Of a DNA stretch of 64,000 nt, positions 1 to 11,437 are shown in pieces (within the stretch, counting starts at the first letter, position 1; every line of letters begins with the position of its first letter). A program made the position numbers and the translations under genes. The stretch comes from Tetranychus cinnabarinus (lineage: Eukaryota > Arthropoda > Arachnida > Trombidiformes > Tetranychidae). The notes beneath the pieces were generated by a model. The model was not told the DNA's origin. It did no database searches and saw only the letters and a list, made by a program, of their open reading frames with translations. The stretch spans positions 5,907,501 through 5,971,500 of the forward strand of contig WHVY01000004.1 of NCBI GenBank assembly GCA_022266195.1, written 5' to 3'.

Positions 1-510
1 CTAGAAAACTCATACAATCACTAAAAACTGGTGATTTAACCTAAAATAAACTGCTAACGATGGTATAAGCTTTAACAAAGTACATTTTCTTGTTGCCCAT
101 CAAAAGTTACATCAAATAAACAAGCTTCATGGAAAAATCTCTGCGCATAAATGAGCAACAGTCGATCGAAGTTTCAACTTAAAATGCGATTTGCTCGAAA
201 AGTATCGATCAGAGAAACTTTTCAATAGCACAAATGGATTCAGTTTTTCCCCTGCAATGCTAAACAGTAACAATTCTTAACTCGAAAGTCAAAGTTATTC
301 GACAATCCTCCTTTTTGCAAAATGCAAACCAGAAAACTCATACCAAACTCATACTCATTAAAAACTGGTAAAACCTAAAATAAATTGCTATCCATAGTAC
401 AAGTATTATATAAGCTTTTCATTAGCACTAATGGATTCAGTTCTGCCTTGTGAAACTCACAAGTAACATTTCTCAACTCGAATGGATAAGTTTTGTCAAT
501 ACTCCTTAAA
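1..510 (+). repeat. Degenerate direct repeat, two copies
   Basis: Two related blocks lie head to tail. The first runs from 1 to about 312 and the second from about 329 to 510. Shared segments occur in the same order: an AGAAAACTCATAC block, AAAAACTGGT, ACCTAAAATAAA, ATAAGCTTT, then TAGCAC-AATGGATTCAGTT and CTCAACTCGAA-like ends. The first copy carries about 135 extra bases in its middle (roughly 80-215). The window edge cuts the left side, so the repeat may extend further. No coding potential is seen. Confidence 0.6.
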
Positions 511-1481
511 TATTTCCCGTTAATAATTAACGCAACTGTCTTATTACTTTTAACTTTAAACCGAAAGAACTGAAGAAAAAGATTAACAGTTGCCTAAAAC
601 TGCTTAACAAGTCAAAGATCAGACCATAATTCAATCAAAATGCCAGACATTGTTATATACTTGGATGCAGCGAGGTGTTCACGAAAAATGTATTGAAAGA
701 TTGAGAGGAATGATCAAATAACTAAGTGATTAACAACTGTTGATTTGAGATGATTCGAACTGAGAGCTCGATTATTTGCTGTACACAGAGATGCATAATT
801 CCAGAACTAATAATGTTCCAAAGCAGATCTCAGAGACAATCAAAATTCTATGAATTCTATATCAAAGTCCATGAAAACTAAATATCGACGTAACCACAAA
901 TGAAGTTCAATTGAATGATCCTTCCTTTCTTCCTTTGCAACCTTTGTACTGAAGATGTTGAGTATTACTCAGTTGCTCATCTACACTGCATGAAAGCAAA
1001 GATTGTAAGACAAAGTTTCTTATTGAAAACGATAGAAGTTTCCGCATTTTCGTTGGTAACAATTGCATAATTGTTATTGGTTATATAATCGCCGACTTCT
1101 AGGTTATTATGACTTTATAACCCATTGAAATCATCTGACATTGATCATGAAATGCCATCGTATTTTGTGTAAACTGAAGCTAAGAAAAATTTAAATTGTT
1201 ACCAAATAGAAATCAAGGAAGTAATTAGTAAATTGTAACTAAGTAACAATTTTCCATGTAATTTAGGAAAATCATTGTCACTGTTGAAATTGGATAGCAA
1301 CAATTAATCTTCATTTCTATCTTCAATGTTTGATTTATTGGCTCTTTGGGACTTTTTATTTTGAACTTCATTTACTTCAAGTCAAAATCTCAACAGTGTT
1401 CAATTGTAATTCCGATTTCAACTCAACTACATCTATGTCTAGATAAAATTACGAGAAAATCAATATTATTATATATTTAAA
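511..1481. other. Intergenic, upstream of the SLC46-type gene
   Basis: AT-rich sequence with no open frame of note. It must hold the promoter of the transporter gene that starts at 1482. I see no clear TATA box or other recognisable element. Confidence 0.5.
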
Positions 1482-3128
1482 ATGATAAAATTGACCAGAA
1501 AAGATGTTATATCAATGTTTAAATTGCTTCGGGTTGATGTTTTTCTAGTATTATTCAACATTAGCTCGGTCATTGTTCACTTGAGTCTAAACCAACTGGT
1601 TGAGGATAAAATTTGTCTCAATGAACTAAAACTTAACCAGTCTATTTGTTTAAACATTGAAAATGTGGATGAATCAAGAGAAGCGGATAAAAATTACGTT
1701 TTAACCCGAGCAGCTTATTACAAAAATTATCAGAGCCTAATGATAACTTTACCTGGAATCTTTTTAAACCTTTTTGTCGGGTGCTGGCTCGACTCATATC
1801 CAGAACATACTAAATTAATTTTGGCTGTTCCAACTTTAGGAATCTTTATGGATGCATTATTAACCATCATCAACTGCCTTCAATTCAAAGCTGGTAAGTT
1901 GTTATTATATTTTTGGTAATTTTTCTGTTTCATATTTCATTATGTAGAATTTTTTTCGTTATAATTAACCTTCTCTTTTATTATCAGATTACAGATTCAT
2001 TCTTATAGCTTCTTTTTTCAGAGGAATGGGTGGTGACATCTCAATCATATACGTTGGTGTGTATGCATATGTTACCCGTAAAACATTGGCCGAATTTCGA
2101 GCTGTTAGGTTTGCTGTCCTCGAGTTTTTCTCTGCCATTTGTAAGTATTCGAGTTTGGGTCTACTTTGACTTGCTCTAAATCTCCCTTGTCTTCAGCCTT
2201 TCCAATAAGTACTTATCTAGGCGGGTTAATCCTCACATCTAAACCTTGGATTGCTGGTCAACCACGAAATTATATTGGAGTTTACATTTTATCCGGAGCT
2301 TTTAGCTTATTAGCTGCTGTTTGGGCGCTGGTGTTATTGAATGATTCAGGAGAAGCAGTTGAACAAGAAGAAGATGAACAGAATGGAGTGGGTAAAGAAA
2401 GCTATAAAACTTCGAAGTTGGACAATTTAGATAAGACGACAAGTAAGCCGGGCAAATGTTTGTGCAGTTTTATTCAAGCATTTTCAAAGATTTTCAAATA
2501 CGAAAATCTGAAAGCTATGATCCATACATGTTTCAAAAAACGAGAAAATGGTCTTCGGTGTCGTATTTGGCACACCATTGCGATAGCATTTTTCATTCTT
2601 AGCGGTTACTTGAGTGAAGTTGCTATTGGATTTCCTTTCGCTCAAAAAGTTTATCATTGGAATGCCAAATATTATTCAAAAATTTCACCCCTTTTTATGT
2701 TATTAACTTCAATTAGCTCTTTCGTTGTCACACCAATTTTAGTCAGTAAATTTGCCATGACTGATACAAAATTGTCCATTATCGGTTGCATTTCGCTAAT
2801 ATCAGCAGCAGCTATTAGAGGGTTCTGGTTATCACCAACTGGTTATATCGTTTCTCATAGTGTTGGTGTGCTTTCTGGTCTCCAACTCATTTCAATGCGC
2901 TCTTTTCTTGCTCGAATGATAAAATCAGATGAAATTGGCCAAATTTATTCTCTACTTGCTGCAATCGAAGCTTTTTCTCCTTTACTGTGCAATATATTTT
3001 TTACGACAGTTTTTAATGCAACAATCAGTTTTAATCCAGGGATAGCTTACCTGATTTCATCTGCATCAATGATTTATCCGCTAGTTATAGATATATGGTT
3101 GGACTGGACCAAATCTTCTTGGTATTAA
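1482..3128 (+). CDS. SLC46-type major facilitator transporter (proton-coupled folate transporter-like), 3 exons
   Basis: Exons 1482-1893, 1988-2140 and 2197-3128 join in frame (GT-AG) to give 498 aa. The protein is a polytopic plasma-membrane transporter of the MFS. A first membrane segment is followed by a loop with two cysteines and an N-linked glycosylation site, then the segment NLFVGCWLDSYPEHTK, which matches the TM2-TM3 loop (G-W-D-x-Y) of SLC46 proteins. Exon 2 holds DYRFILIAS and RAVRFAVLE, also typical of that family. An acidic, lysine-rich central loop (about residues 240-290) separates the two six-helix halves. Vertebrate members carry folate/heme (SLC46A1) or other small anions; the substrate here cannot be deduced. 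A polyadenylation signal AATAAA lies at 3265. The gene converges with NTMT1. Confidence 0.78.
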
Positions 3129-3432
3129 TCTATTTTAGCGTTTAACAATCCTAGGTTGGATAATTTTGATTAATTATTATTGATTATTATTCTATTCTGT
3201 TATGTAATATAAGATGAGATAATTTTTCTTGAAATGTATTAATGTTATGGAAACAGTTTATTTTAATAAATAATATAAACCTTTTATTTAAAAATTTTGT
3301 TCAAAATTAAAATGCTGAAGATTTAGTTTAATAGATCTCATGCATTAATTGTGTTTACAACAAATCAAACCAACAATTTATTGAATCGTAATAATTTTTC
3401 GCTATTTTAAACACCTTGTTGATTTTGTTATG

Positions 3433-4296
3433 TTATTTTTGGTTCAATTCAATTTTTTCTGCTTTCATGGCAAACATTCTAACTGGATATAAACCTTTCG
3501 GAAATTGATATTGTCTTTTTTCTGAAATTAAATTTAAACCAGCTTTTGTGAAAATGTCCTTATAAAGCCAATGTGGTCTAGTCACTGAACTATCGTTCAT
3601 ATCATCATCGATTTCATCTGAGGAAGTATGATTATCTTTTATTATGATCAATCCGTCTGGCTTTAATATTTGTCGACATTTGAGAAGGAAATCGATGAAA
3701 TGGGTATCAGTTAAATGTCCAGTAACCCATTGACACCAAATTACATCATACTCGATACCTTCGTTGGGCTTGAATTCATGTAATGATGAACAATAAGCTT
3801 GACCAATCCTCTTATCATAAATATCTGGACCAATGTGGTTACGAGCTTCTTCAAGGAATGATTGGTTTACATCAAGAAGATCGACAACATGGAAAAAGTC
3901 CAGCAATAGATTTTTGGTAACACGACCGATACCAGCTCCACAATCTAAAGCACGTCTTTTGTTTTCAGACTTTAATTGATTATCAATGGGAACTGAAAAT
4001 AAAGTAATTAATGATAGGTTAAATTTACGAGGTATACATTTACGGGTCAAATATTATTTACCTTTTTTCTTGTCCGGCGGATTCAGTGGCTCAATGAATT
4101 GGGATAAAAATCTTTTAGAACCTTTAATGTCAATGTTTGAGATGTGAGCAAAACCACCGAGCATTCCATCAATAGTAGCATCAACAGTTTTCCAGTAATT
4201 AGCACCTTTGTCATAGAAATCATCTGTCACCTTTGAACCATTAATAAACATGGTTGACTTATTACTAAAGACTTGCTTTTGAAGGATAGTAATCAA
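3433..4296 (-). CDS. NTMT1: Alpha-N-terminal protein methyltransferase 1 (NTMT1/METTL11A), 2 exons
   Basis: Exons 4062-4296 and 3433-3992 join in frame. The first ATG (4296) gives 264 aa. An ATG 15 codons further in (4251) gives 249 aa and fits the usual family N-terminus better. The enzyme methylates the alpha-amino group of proteins that start X-Pro-Lys after methionine removal (RCC1, histone-related and other nuclear targets), using S-adenosylmethionine. Seen in sequence: YWKTVDATIDGMLGGFAHIS, the family signature near the N-terminus; the SAM-binding loop ALDCGAGIGRVTKNLL; the acidic strand end VDLLDVN; and the substrate-pocket segment YDVIWCQWVTGHLTD. The start lies about 360 bp from the SMYD4 start on the opposite strand, so the two probably share a bidirectional promoter. 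Confidence 0.93.
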
Positions 4297-4654
4297 TTAG
4301 TTTATCGACAGTAATTTTAGAGCAACAAAATAACAGCTGATGCAAGTTCAGTAAAAATATTTCAAGAAATAACTAGAGTAATTAAAGAAAACTTATGTTG
4401 ATCGAACATATGAAAAAAATAATGACTGATTTGAACGCAGCAATTATAATTAAAATTAATAAAATCACATGTACTATTCAAAACATATTTTTATTTTAAA
4501 TATTTTTCAAAGTCGCGTTGCTTTTTTGTAACACAAAGTTAGTACAAGCGTGAATGTGTGTTTCTATGGAGACCCATGTGTATGTTTTTATTTCAATTTT
4601 TAAACGTTTTGAAGCAATATTTCTTATTTGAACTACAAAATTAATTATCATTTA
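4297..4654. promoter_or_regulatory. Divergent promoter region between NTMT1 and SMYD4
   Basis: This 358 bp gap lies between two start codons on opposite strands and must supply both promoters and 5' leaders. No TATA box is evident. It includes a slightly GC-richer patch around 4510-4570. The bidirectional role is inferred from layout only. Confidence 0.45.
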
Positions 4655-6892
4655 ATGAATGACATGAGTTTTCCTATTCAAGATGAAGTGTCCAAGGAAT
4701 TGATACACACTTTGAACCTATGGGCTGCATCTGCTGGCATCGATGTCGATTCATTTTTGGAAAAGTTTAATAGCCTATCACCTGATGATGATAGAGTCAG
4801 CACTATGCTTCTTGAACAATCTTTGGTTGATTGTTTTACTGATCGAATTAAAGCAGCTTTGTTGGACAACAGTGATGAGAGACTGAGTAAATATCCAAAA
4901 TGTAAAAGTGATCAAAAGGCCAAGGAATTTCGCTTGAAAGGCAACAAATATTATTCAGATAAACAATTTGGCGAAGCTCACAATTGTTATACACAAGCTA
5001 TTCGATTTGCCGTTGATAATGGATCGTCTGAGGATAACCAACTTTGTTTATCGTATGCGAATCGATCGGCTATCAACTATGAATGTGAAAGATGGAAAGA
5101 AGCTATCAACGACATAGATATGGCAATTAAACATGGTTACCCACAAGAAAAGATTGATAAATTGTTGAAAAGGAAATTAAAGTGCCTGGATAAACTTAAA
5201 ATTGCTAGAGATGTACTGCCGCCTGATAATCAAACTAATGAAGATGAAGTATCAAAACTGGTTGAATCAATTAAATTGGACTTGGATGATATTGAAGAAA
5301 TTGAAGAACCCGTCATTGAAAAAGTCAATCCAGAAATACCGAATGCTTCAATGAAAGTATCAATAATGTATGATCCCAAAAAAGGTAGAGGCTTAAAAGC
5401 TAATGAAACCATTAACTTTGGAGAAATTCTGGTTAAAGATGTTCCTTATGCTCATGCATTGTTCTCTGATTGTTATGATGACTATTGTCAAAATTGCTGT
5501 AAACCATTTGATGGATTCAGCGTGCCTTGTCCAGTTTGCCCAGTAGTACAATATTGCTCATTAGACTGTCGAACCTCTGATGAAGTTCATGTAAAATTCT
5601 CCTGTCACCCTCTCATACCTAATATCAACGATCCATTGATTCAGTTAGTGTTAAGGTTGATGACCAAATCACTGATGAAACAAAATTCCCAATCAACTTG
5701 TGAAAACCGATCGGATCAAATTTACTATTCTGATTATTCTAGTATAAAGAAACTCGCTTTTTCTCCAACTATCTCGAGTGATCTGGTTCTTGCATCTCTC
5801 TTTCTCAGTATATTAATTCAGACAATCTATCCATCATCAGCCGAATTAAAATCTTTACCATCGTTGAAATCTCTGGTATCCTTAAGCTTGTTACATTTTC
5901 ATCAATTATTGATAAACAAAACATTCTTAGTACATAATGAAGATTCCGTCGTCTTTTCAACTCTATCTCCTCATCAAGCGAGTGAAAAAATTGGTTTAGC
6001 CATTTATCCAACTATGAGTCTGGTTAATCACAGCTGTCAACCAAATTCTTTCTTATTCTTCTTCCACGAAAAAGTCATTATAAGAGCTTCACAAACCATC
6101 GAATCAGGACAGGAATTATCTATCTGCTACGGGCCCAGTTATCAATCCCATACTTTAGCTGATCGTCGTAAAAAACTCCGTGATTGGTATTACTTTGATT
6201 GTAATTGTAATGCTTGTAGTAAATCTTTGGAATCAACACAAATTTGTTATAAATGTCCACGTTGTGAAGGCCCACTTATCGTGAATGAAGATGGTTCAAA
6301 TAATTGTCTATCATGTAAACAAGAAGACATATTGCCGATAGAAATAAAGAAATCTGTTGAAGATGCTCTAGCTGATATGGAGAAAGGTAGAAATTCCTAC
6401 GAATCAAGTGAATATGACGAGGCTATCCAGTTATTATCCAAATCATATAATACTATGGACGATTATTTGTACAGATCTAATTGGAATTTACTGCGTTCAC
6501 GAACATTTCTGTATGAGTGCCTTGCATCAATGGGTCATTATGAGATGGCAGCTAAGTTGTGTGCAGTCAATGTTAATGTAACCAAAGAGATACATGGAAA
6601 TGAATCAGTTGACTATGTAATCATCATGATTACTTACCTTGGTTTGATGTATAAGGATCTTGAAGATATTGTCACAGAAGATTTGACCAAAGCTGAGTTA
6701 AAGGCAAATCAAATTATTCATTTAGTCGATGAACAAATAGATAGATTGGTACGGATTGCTCAATTAGCAAATACCTCTAGTGATCCAACAAAAGTTTTTA
6801 ACCAGGAAATGAACAATTTAAAAGCCATCAAAGAACAATGCCAACGAATAGATCAGTACATTAATTCACAATCTAAAGATCAAAATCAATAA
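4655..6892 (+). CDS. SMYD4: SET and MYND domain-containing protein 4 (SMYD4-like lysine methyltransferase), single exon
   Basis: A single open frame of 745 aa starts at ATG 4655 (an alternative ATG is at 4664). The frame is open a few codons upstream, but only from a TTG. Domain order is that of SMYD4: N-terminal TPR repeats (KGNKYYSDKQFGEAHNCY, then ANRSAINYECERWKEAINDI); the first half of a split SET domain (GRGLKANETINFGEIL); a MYND zinc finger at about residues 278-318 (CQNC, CPVC, YCSLDC, H, C); then the second SET half with NHSCQPN at about 458-464 and the YGPSY cofactor/substrate motif. A post-SET cysteine cluster CNCNAC and further CPRC/CLSC cysteines follow, with C-terminal TPR-like helices. 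Expected function is methylation of histone or cytosolic substrates; SMYD4 orthologues act in heart and muscle and link to HDACs. A likely polyadenylation signal is at 6990. Confidence 0.9.
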   Translation: MNDMSFPIQDEVSKELIHTLNLWAASAGIDVDSFLEKFNSLSPDDDRVSTMLLEQSLVDCFTDRIKAALLDNSDERLSKYPKCKSDQKAKEFRLKGNKYYSDKQFGEAHNCYTQAIRFAVDNGSSEDNQLCLSYANRSAINYECERWKEAINDIDMAIKHGYPQEKIDKLLKRKLKCLDKLKIARDVLPPDNQTNEDEVSKLVESIKLDLDDIEEIEEPVIEKVNPEIPNASMKVSIMYDPKKGRGLKANETINFGEILVKDVPYAHALFSDCYDDYCQNCCKPFDGFSVPCPVCPVVQYCSLDCRTSDEVHVKFSCHPLIPNINDPLIQLVLRLMTKSLMKQNSQSTCENRSDQIYYSDYSSIKKLAFSPTISSDLVLASLFLSILIQTIYPSSAELKSLPSLKSLVSLSLLHFHQLLINKTFLVHNEDSVVFSTLSPHQASEKIGLAIYPTMSLVNHSCQPNSFLFFFHEKVIIRASQTIESGQELSICYGPSYQSHTLADRRKKLRDWYYFDCNCNACSKSLESTQICYKCPRCEGPLIVNEDGSNNCLSCKQEDILPIEIKKSVEDALADMEKGRNSYESSEYDEAIQLLSKSYNTMDDYLYRSNWNLLRSRTFLYECLASMGHYEMAAKLCAVNVNVTKEIHGNESVDYVIIMITYLGLMYKDLEDIVTEDLTKAELKANQIIHLVDEQIDRLVRIAQLANTSSDPTKVFNQEMNNLKAIKEQCQRIDQYINSQSKDQNQ

Positions 6893-7447
6893 TTTCACGG
6901 CCAAGGCGCACGTGAAATTGAATCACGATTTAAATGATGCACCTTTAAGATGACTATTGTAACATGATATTTAAAATATTTTTGGGTAAAATAAATTTAA
7001 AATTCAAAGAAAAACTATTAAAAAATCAACCATTGAGAAGTTATTTGATCACTAGCATAATTACAAATTACAGCGGAAAGTAAATATACGGACAAATTGT
7101 TGATCGGTGTTCAGGTGGAAACTCTATTCAATTTCCATTCGATTTAAATTGCGAATACTGGGAATCAGGTCTTAAAACTACTAAAACTGGAACTGATAAA
7201 ATCAATTACAAGTAGTAGTACGTTCGCAAATCAAGCAACTTGTGAAACTAAAAAATGAAAACACTAACGTGGAAGTCACTCATTTTCAGGGGGTTAATTT
7301 AAACATAGATGAAGCATAAATTCTGAGACTTGAATGAAATTGTAATATGAGTTTTCCGCAACCAATATAAATAAAATCGCAAGTTATTTAACATTTCCAA
7401 CCATAGGTTGATCTTTTAATTATTAAACAACTTAAGGTAAGATTAGT
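6893..7447. other. Intergenic between convergent SMYD4 and RPL11
   Basis: 3' untranslated sequence of both genes. It contains a 9 bp perfect inverted repeat (6891-6899 with 6911-6919, 11-base loop) beginning inside the SMYD4 stop codon, and an AATAAA on the + strand at 6990. Nothing else stands out. Confidence 0.5.
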
Positions 7448-8353
7448 TTATTTAGCTTTTCCAGGAAGGATAATTCCATCATATTTCTGTTGGAACCATT
7501 TCATTGATTCCTCCCTTGTTACTCGATGACGAACACCAAGAACGTTCTTTTTTCTTCTTCTATCTCTAACATTGTAACCGGCTCTACCGAGAACAACGAA
7601 GAAGTCCAAACCATAAATACCAATACCTGGATCGTACTTGATGCCAAGATCGATGTGTTCTTGGATACCAAAACCGAAGTTACCAGCATCGGAGAAGTTT
7701 TCCTTTCTTAATTCATATTCTTTGACCTGATGAAAGGATAAGACGCATGAGATGAGAAAAGTTTGGTAATGATAATTTAAAAATTAATCAAACATTTCCT
7801 TACTTTTAAACCTTTTTCAAGAATTTCTTCAGCCTTGGCTCCTCTAACAGTACAGTGGACAGCGATTTTTTCATTCTTACGAATACCAAAAGATCTAACT
7901 GTATATCTAGCTTTAGAGAACACGGGTTGTTGTCCAGTTAATTGTTCTAACACCTTAGCAGCTCGAGTAAGTCTGTCACCAGATTCTCCAACACAAATGT
8001 TCAGGCAGAGCTTTCTGATGCTAATTGCTCTCATTGGATTATTTTCATGCTTCTTTTTCATAGGAGCAACGGGCAACATTTGCTGCTGGGCGGTTTTGGA
8101 TTTGCCCTTTTTCTGAAATACCTTTTTCTAAAGAAGTCAAAGGAAAGAGAAATAAAATAGAATTAATAAAATTGCGCTTGTAACCGCAAAAGTACTAACA
8201 AGACCTAGAAATAGTCTATGATAGGTTGCAGAGTGGTGAATAATCTCGGCCCAGTTATGAGCACCAATTAATAAAATTAATTGACACCTCAAAGAAGGGC
8301 CAGTAATCCATAAGATAAAATAAGACGGTAATTAAATAACTTACCTTGGCCAT
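7448..8353 (-). CDS. RPL11: 60S ribosomal protein L11 (uL5), 3 exons
   Basis: Exons 8345-8353 (only Met-Ala-Lys), 7804-8112 and 7448-7726 join in frame to give 198 aa. The core matches uL5 almost residue for residue: RKLCLNICVGESGDRLTRAA, LEQLTGQQPVFSKARYTVRS, HCTVRGAKAEEILEKGL, then GNFGFGIQEHIDLGIKYDP and WFQQKYDGIILPGK at the C-terminus. The protein binds 5S rRNA in the large subunit central protuberance together with uL18; free protein also restrains MDM2 in animals that have it. The N-terminus carries a Lys- and Gln-rich extension of about 25 residues beyond the vertebrate form. A three-codon first exon directly after the start is common in ribosomal protein genes, where intron 1 often holds regulatory sequence. 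Confidence 0.97.
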
Positions 8354-9148
8354 TTTGGATTAAACACAATATTAAATTAATTGATTGTTAAACTAAACAA
8401 GAGGAGCCACAGCAATACAAAACAGTCACCGAAATGAGAAACTTATGTTCGGAAACGGAAAGGTTGCTATGGGAACAAAATCCAATCTCACTTGTTTTTA
8501 GTAAAAACGCCGCTAAATATGATTTGATAAATGTTATTCAAATTCAAGTCATTTAGTTTTTATAATTATCATCATTTAAAGATTAATTATTAAATGAGTA
8601 AGTGAAAAAGGAAGAAAAAATCAAGCAAATAGTAACGTTAAATAAGGAAAAAATAACGCTATCCAATTTTATATTTCAACGCATGATTCAAGTATGAAGT
8701 TCTTGTATTTTAAAGAAACTTTAGATTAAAATCATTATAGTGGTCAGGGTTAAGGCAACAAAATCTGAGATTGTTTCATAGTCCAATGAATAAAATTTCA
8801 TTTTTTCTACTCACGATTTAAATTCACAATTCACTTAAAGAAAAATTGTTATGCTATTCAAACTTCAATTCTTAAAAGACACATCACAGACTTAGCATGC
8901 AGTATCGGCCGATCATTGAAAATACAACTATGAAATAATTAAAAGAGGTGATATAATCAATTTTGATTTAACTTCTACTTTAATATTATTTCTAATAAAT
9001 TTTAATCATCTAGGACAAACGATCATCAATCATTGACCATGATCCTTATTCAGTCGCAGACAATTTATTAATGCCGCTATAGTTGCAAAAGTCTGGCAAA
9101 ATGACATTTAGGAAATTACAATTTGTAAATTTCAGAGCAAAGATTATA
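8354..9148. other. Intergenic, RPL11 promoter and metaxin 3' region
   Basis: About 800 bp. The RPL11 promoter and leader should lie just above 8354; the minus strand has pyrimidine-rich runs there (CCTTTCC, CTCCTCTTG) of the kind used as 5' terminal oligopyrimidine starts, but the exact start site is not determinable. The rest is AT-rich without open frames. Confidence 0.4.
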
Positions 9149-10489
9149 TTAACGCCTTGTAAAATGTCTCAAATGTAAATAAGCATAAGTAAACATCACG
9201 CTGGCAGCAAATAGCGATGAAAGAGTTATATCAAGCCATCTATTTGGAAATTCATTTTCAGTTTCGTTTGGCTTCTCTTCGGTAGCTAAATTTTGAAAAG
9301 AAAGACACATTAGTTTTATTTTGCTAAGTCCACATATCTGAAATATAATATCAGGTTCATCTTTAAATTGCAGATTCGTAGAGTTTTCTGTACATTATAC
9401 ATCACTTATTCTGACGCAATAATGAAAGAAGTATTTCAAATCAAAATCACGCAATTTTTAAATGATAAACCTGATAAAAAGTTTATAAAAATATACATGT
9501 ATTTACTTTCTTGGACATCAGGAAAATACGATCTCTTTATCCTTGATAAGTAGGTCGGTAAATTAGGTAAATTGTTGATTGTGCTTTTGAGAGGATTGTA
9601 ACTTGGAAATGGTATTGTACAAAGCGCTAAATAACCAAAAACATAAGCATCGAAGATGGTTGGTGTATCACCGAAAAAATACTTTTGTTCACCGAGTTTT
9701 TGAGAAAGCAATTTCAAACACTTCTCTGCTTCTTCAATCATGGATTTTTCTTTCTCAGTCCATCCTTCTTTGTCACCAATAAGAATAGTTAACTTATCAA
9801 GCTGTGAACTTTGATATCGATCAGGCAATATTAAGCTTGCTGGGAAAGGTATCCTTTTAGCATACCAAGGCCTGATAAAACTTGAATAATTTCCATCATT
9901 GGCCCAATAAATATATGACTGCGATGCAAGTTTAAAAAATAAACATGAATTTCTGCGAAATATTTTTACATCAACATTTGTATTACATTTGTATATAATT
10001 GTACTTACGAGAGCTGGTTCAAGCTTTTGACTAATGATTGACATGTATGCTTGAACGTCAAATAATGCTTTACCATTCAATTTTAGATCACAATTATAAT
10101 TCTAGAAAACAGAAAATTGTTTGAATCAATATTTTATGAATTTCTCATCGATTTGTCAATTTAAATAGGATTTTAAAATATACCTGGCGTTGTAAATAAG
10201 CGGTTACATCATTGAAAGTGTTCAATCGCACATTAAAGCCATGGCTGAATGAGGGGACACGATAGATAACATTCCAAGATCTATTAATTTGATTTACTTT
10301 AACCGGAGCACCAGAAAACTTGCAATAAGCCTTTAAAAATAAAGTAAAATTTCAAATGAGGTAAAGTGGAAATGAAAAACGACTTAAAATTTAGTGAATT
10401 GGTAAAGGAACGTGACATACCAACAATTGAATCGAGGTAAGGTCCAAAGACGGTAAGCCATGATCCCCAGGCCAGACAACCAACTCCAT
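9149..10489 (-). CDS. MTX1: Metaxin-1, mitochondrial outer-membrane import/SAM component, 5 exons
   Basis: Exons 10421-10489, 10184-10330, 10009-10101, 9507-9918 and 9149-9285 join in frame to give 285 aa. The start reads MELVVWPGDHGLPSLDL, matching vertebrate metaxin-1 (MELFCW...GLPSVDLDS). It is followed by AYCKFSGAPVKV (thioredoxin-like GST N-domain), then a GST C-domain with LLSQKLGEQKYFFGDTPTIF, DAYVFGYLAL and LPNLPTYLSRI. The last exon is short. It encodes an acidic linker and a hydrophobic segment (LDITLSSLFAASVMFTYAYL) followed by basic residues, which is a C-terminal tail anchor for the mitochondrial outer membrane. Metaxins assist the SAM/TOB machinery in beta-barrel assembly and also link mitochondria to motors. 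Its start is 230 bp from ZNRD2 on the other strand. Confidence 0.93.
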
Positions 10490-10719
10490 AATCTTGAAGC
10501 AATAAAAATCAATCAAATTTATTAGTTATTTTATCACTTTAAACAAAAACAATTAAACCACGAGTTTAAACCAGCTGATTAAGTAACCAATGGAGACGCT
10601 GTCCTCTATGTTTTTCATGTTTTTTTCATGTGAAAACAGCTCCAATTTTTAGTATTTTTAACACCCAATTTCAGTCGTCTCTAATTGTAACAATTTAATT
10701 TTGTTTTAATAATCTAACC
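10490..10719. promoter_or_regulatory. Divergent promoter region between metaxin-1 and ZNRD2
   Basis: Only 230 bp separate the two start codons, so the promoters and 5' leaders must be shared or interleaved. A GTTTTTTCATGT-like direct repeat is present near 10610-10635. No TATA box is recognised. Confidence 0.45.
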
Positions 10720-11437
10720 ATGCCACTAGAAGATGATATAGCTAAAAAGATGGGCGATCTTTTATTGAAAGGTTATTGTTTACTGGACCAATATTGCTCT
10801 GTATGTGGGGTAAGTAAGCTGGTTTAATATTTGTTCATGTAGATATGGTTTTCATTCATTATGTCTAATCAATTTTATTTTTCTATTTAAGAATCCTTTA
10901 ATGAGGTCAAGAGATGGTACAAATATTTGTGTAGCCTGCAAGTCCTCAAAAGCTGTTTCCGAAAGTAATCTGAATGGCATGGAAGAGCAATCAACTGCAT
11001 CTTCGAGCAATGAGGCAGATATATCCGAAGCTTCGTCTATTCCATCTAAAAGACCTCGTGTTTTCCAAGATAATTGTGAGAAATTCAGTCTTCCAAATGA
11101 TGTTTGGCGTAATGAATCAGTTCCTCGTCTATTGCGAAAAACTGTTCAACAAAAATTATCTTGGGCATCATCTCGATTATTGGTTGATTCAATCACCTCT
11201 CTAAAACTTCTTGAATCTTGTATTAACTTATTGACCATAATGGAAGTTGATCTCAATGATGCTCCTGAATACATGATAACCATGCTTAATTTGGAGAAAT
11301 TTGTTGAATCTGAACAGAAACGTTTAGCAGACTGCTTCGATTTACATGAATGTAATAGGATTTGCGATTTAATCACCTCAACTTTGAGAGTAATGAAAAG
11401 TTTGGATCAAGCTGTAACCAAATTAAATCGTTTGTAA
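10720..11437 (+). CDS. ZNRD2: ZNRD2 (SSSCA1/p27, autoantigen family) zinc-ribbon protein, 2 exons
   Basis: Exons 10720-10809 and 10892-11437 join in phase 0 to give 211 aa. The N-terminus MPLEDDIAKKMGDLLLKGY followed by CSVCG and, after the intron, CVACK matches the family pattern (MGDYLLRGYRML, CADCG, CVACQ): one zinc ribbon of two CxxC pairs at about residues 26-48. A Ser-rich low-complexity linker follows. The C-terminal helix (TVQQKLSWASSRL, then a repeated leucine heptad-like stretch) corresponds to the ALLQKLTWASAEL segment of the vertebrate protein. The human protein is a small centromere/mitosis-associated autoantigen and a tankyrase- and mitochondria-associated zinc protein; its molecular role is poorly defined. 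Confidence 0.88.

Noticed and set aside
740..760. ATTCGAACT, similar to part of a tRNA T-arm
   Set aside because: No matching stem partners or A box at the right distance.
4628..4654. N-terminal extension of the SMYD4 frame
   Set aside because: It begins at TTG, not ATG; the first ATG is at 4655.
6891..6919. Histone-type 3' stem-loop
   Set aside because: Stem and loop sequence and loop length do not match the histone consensus.
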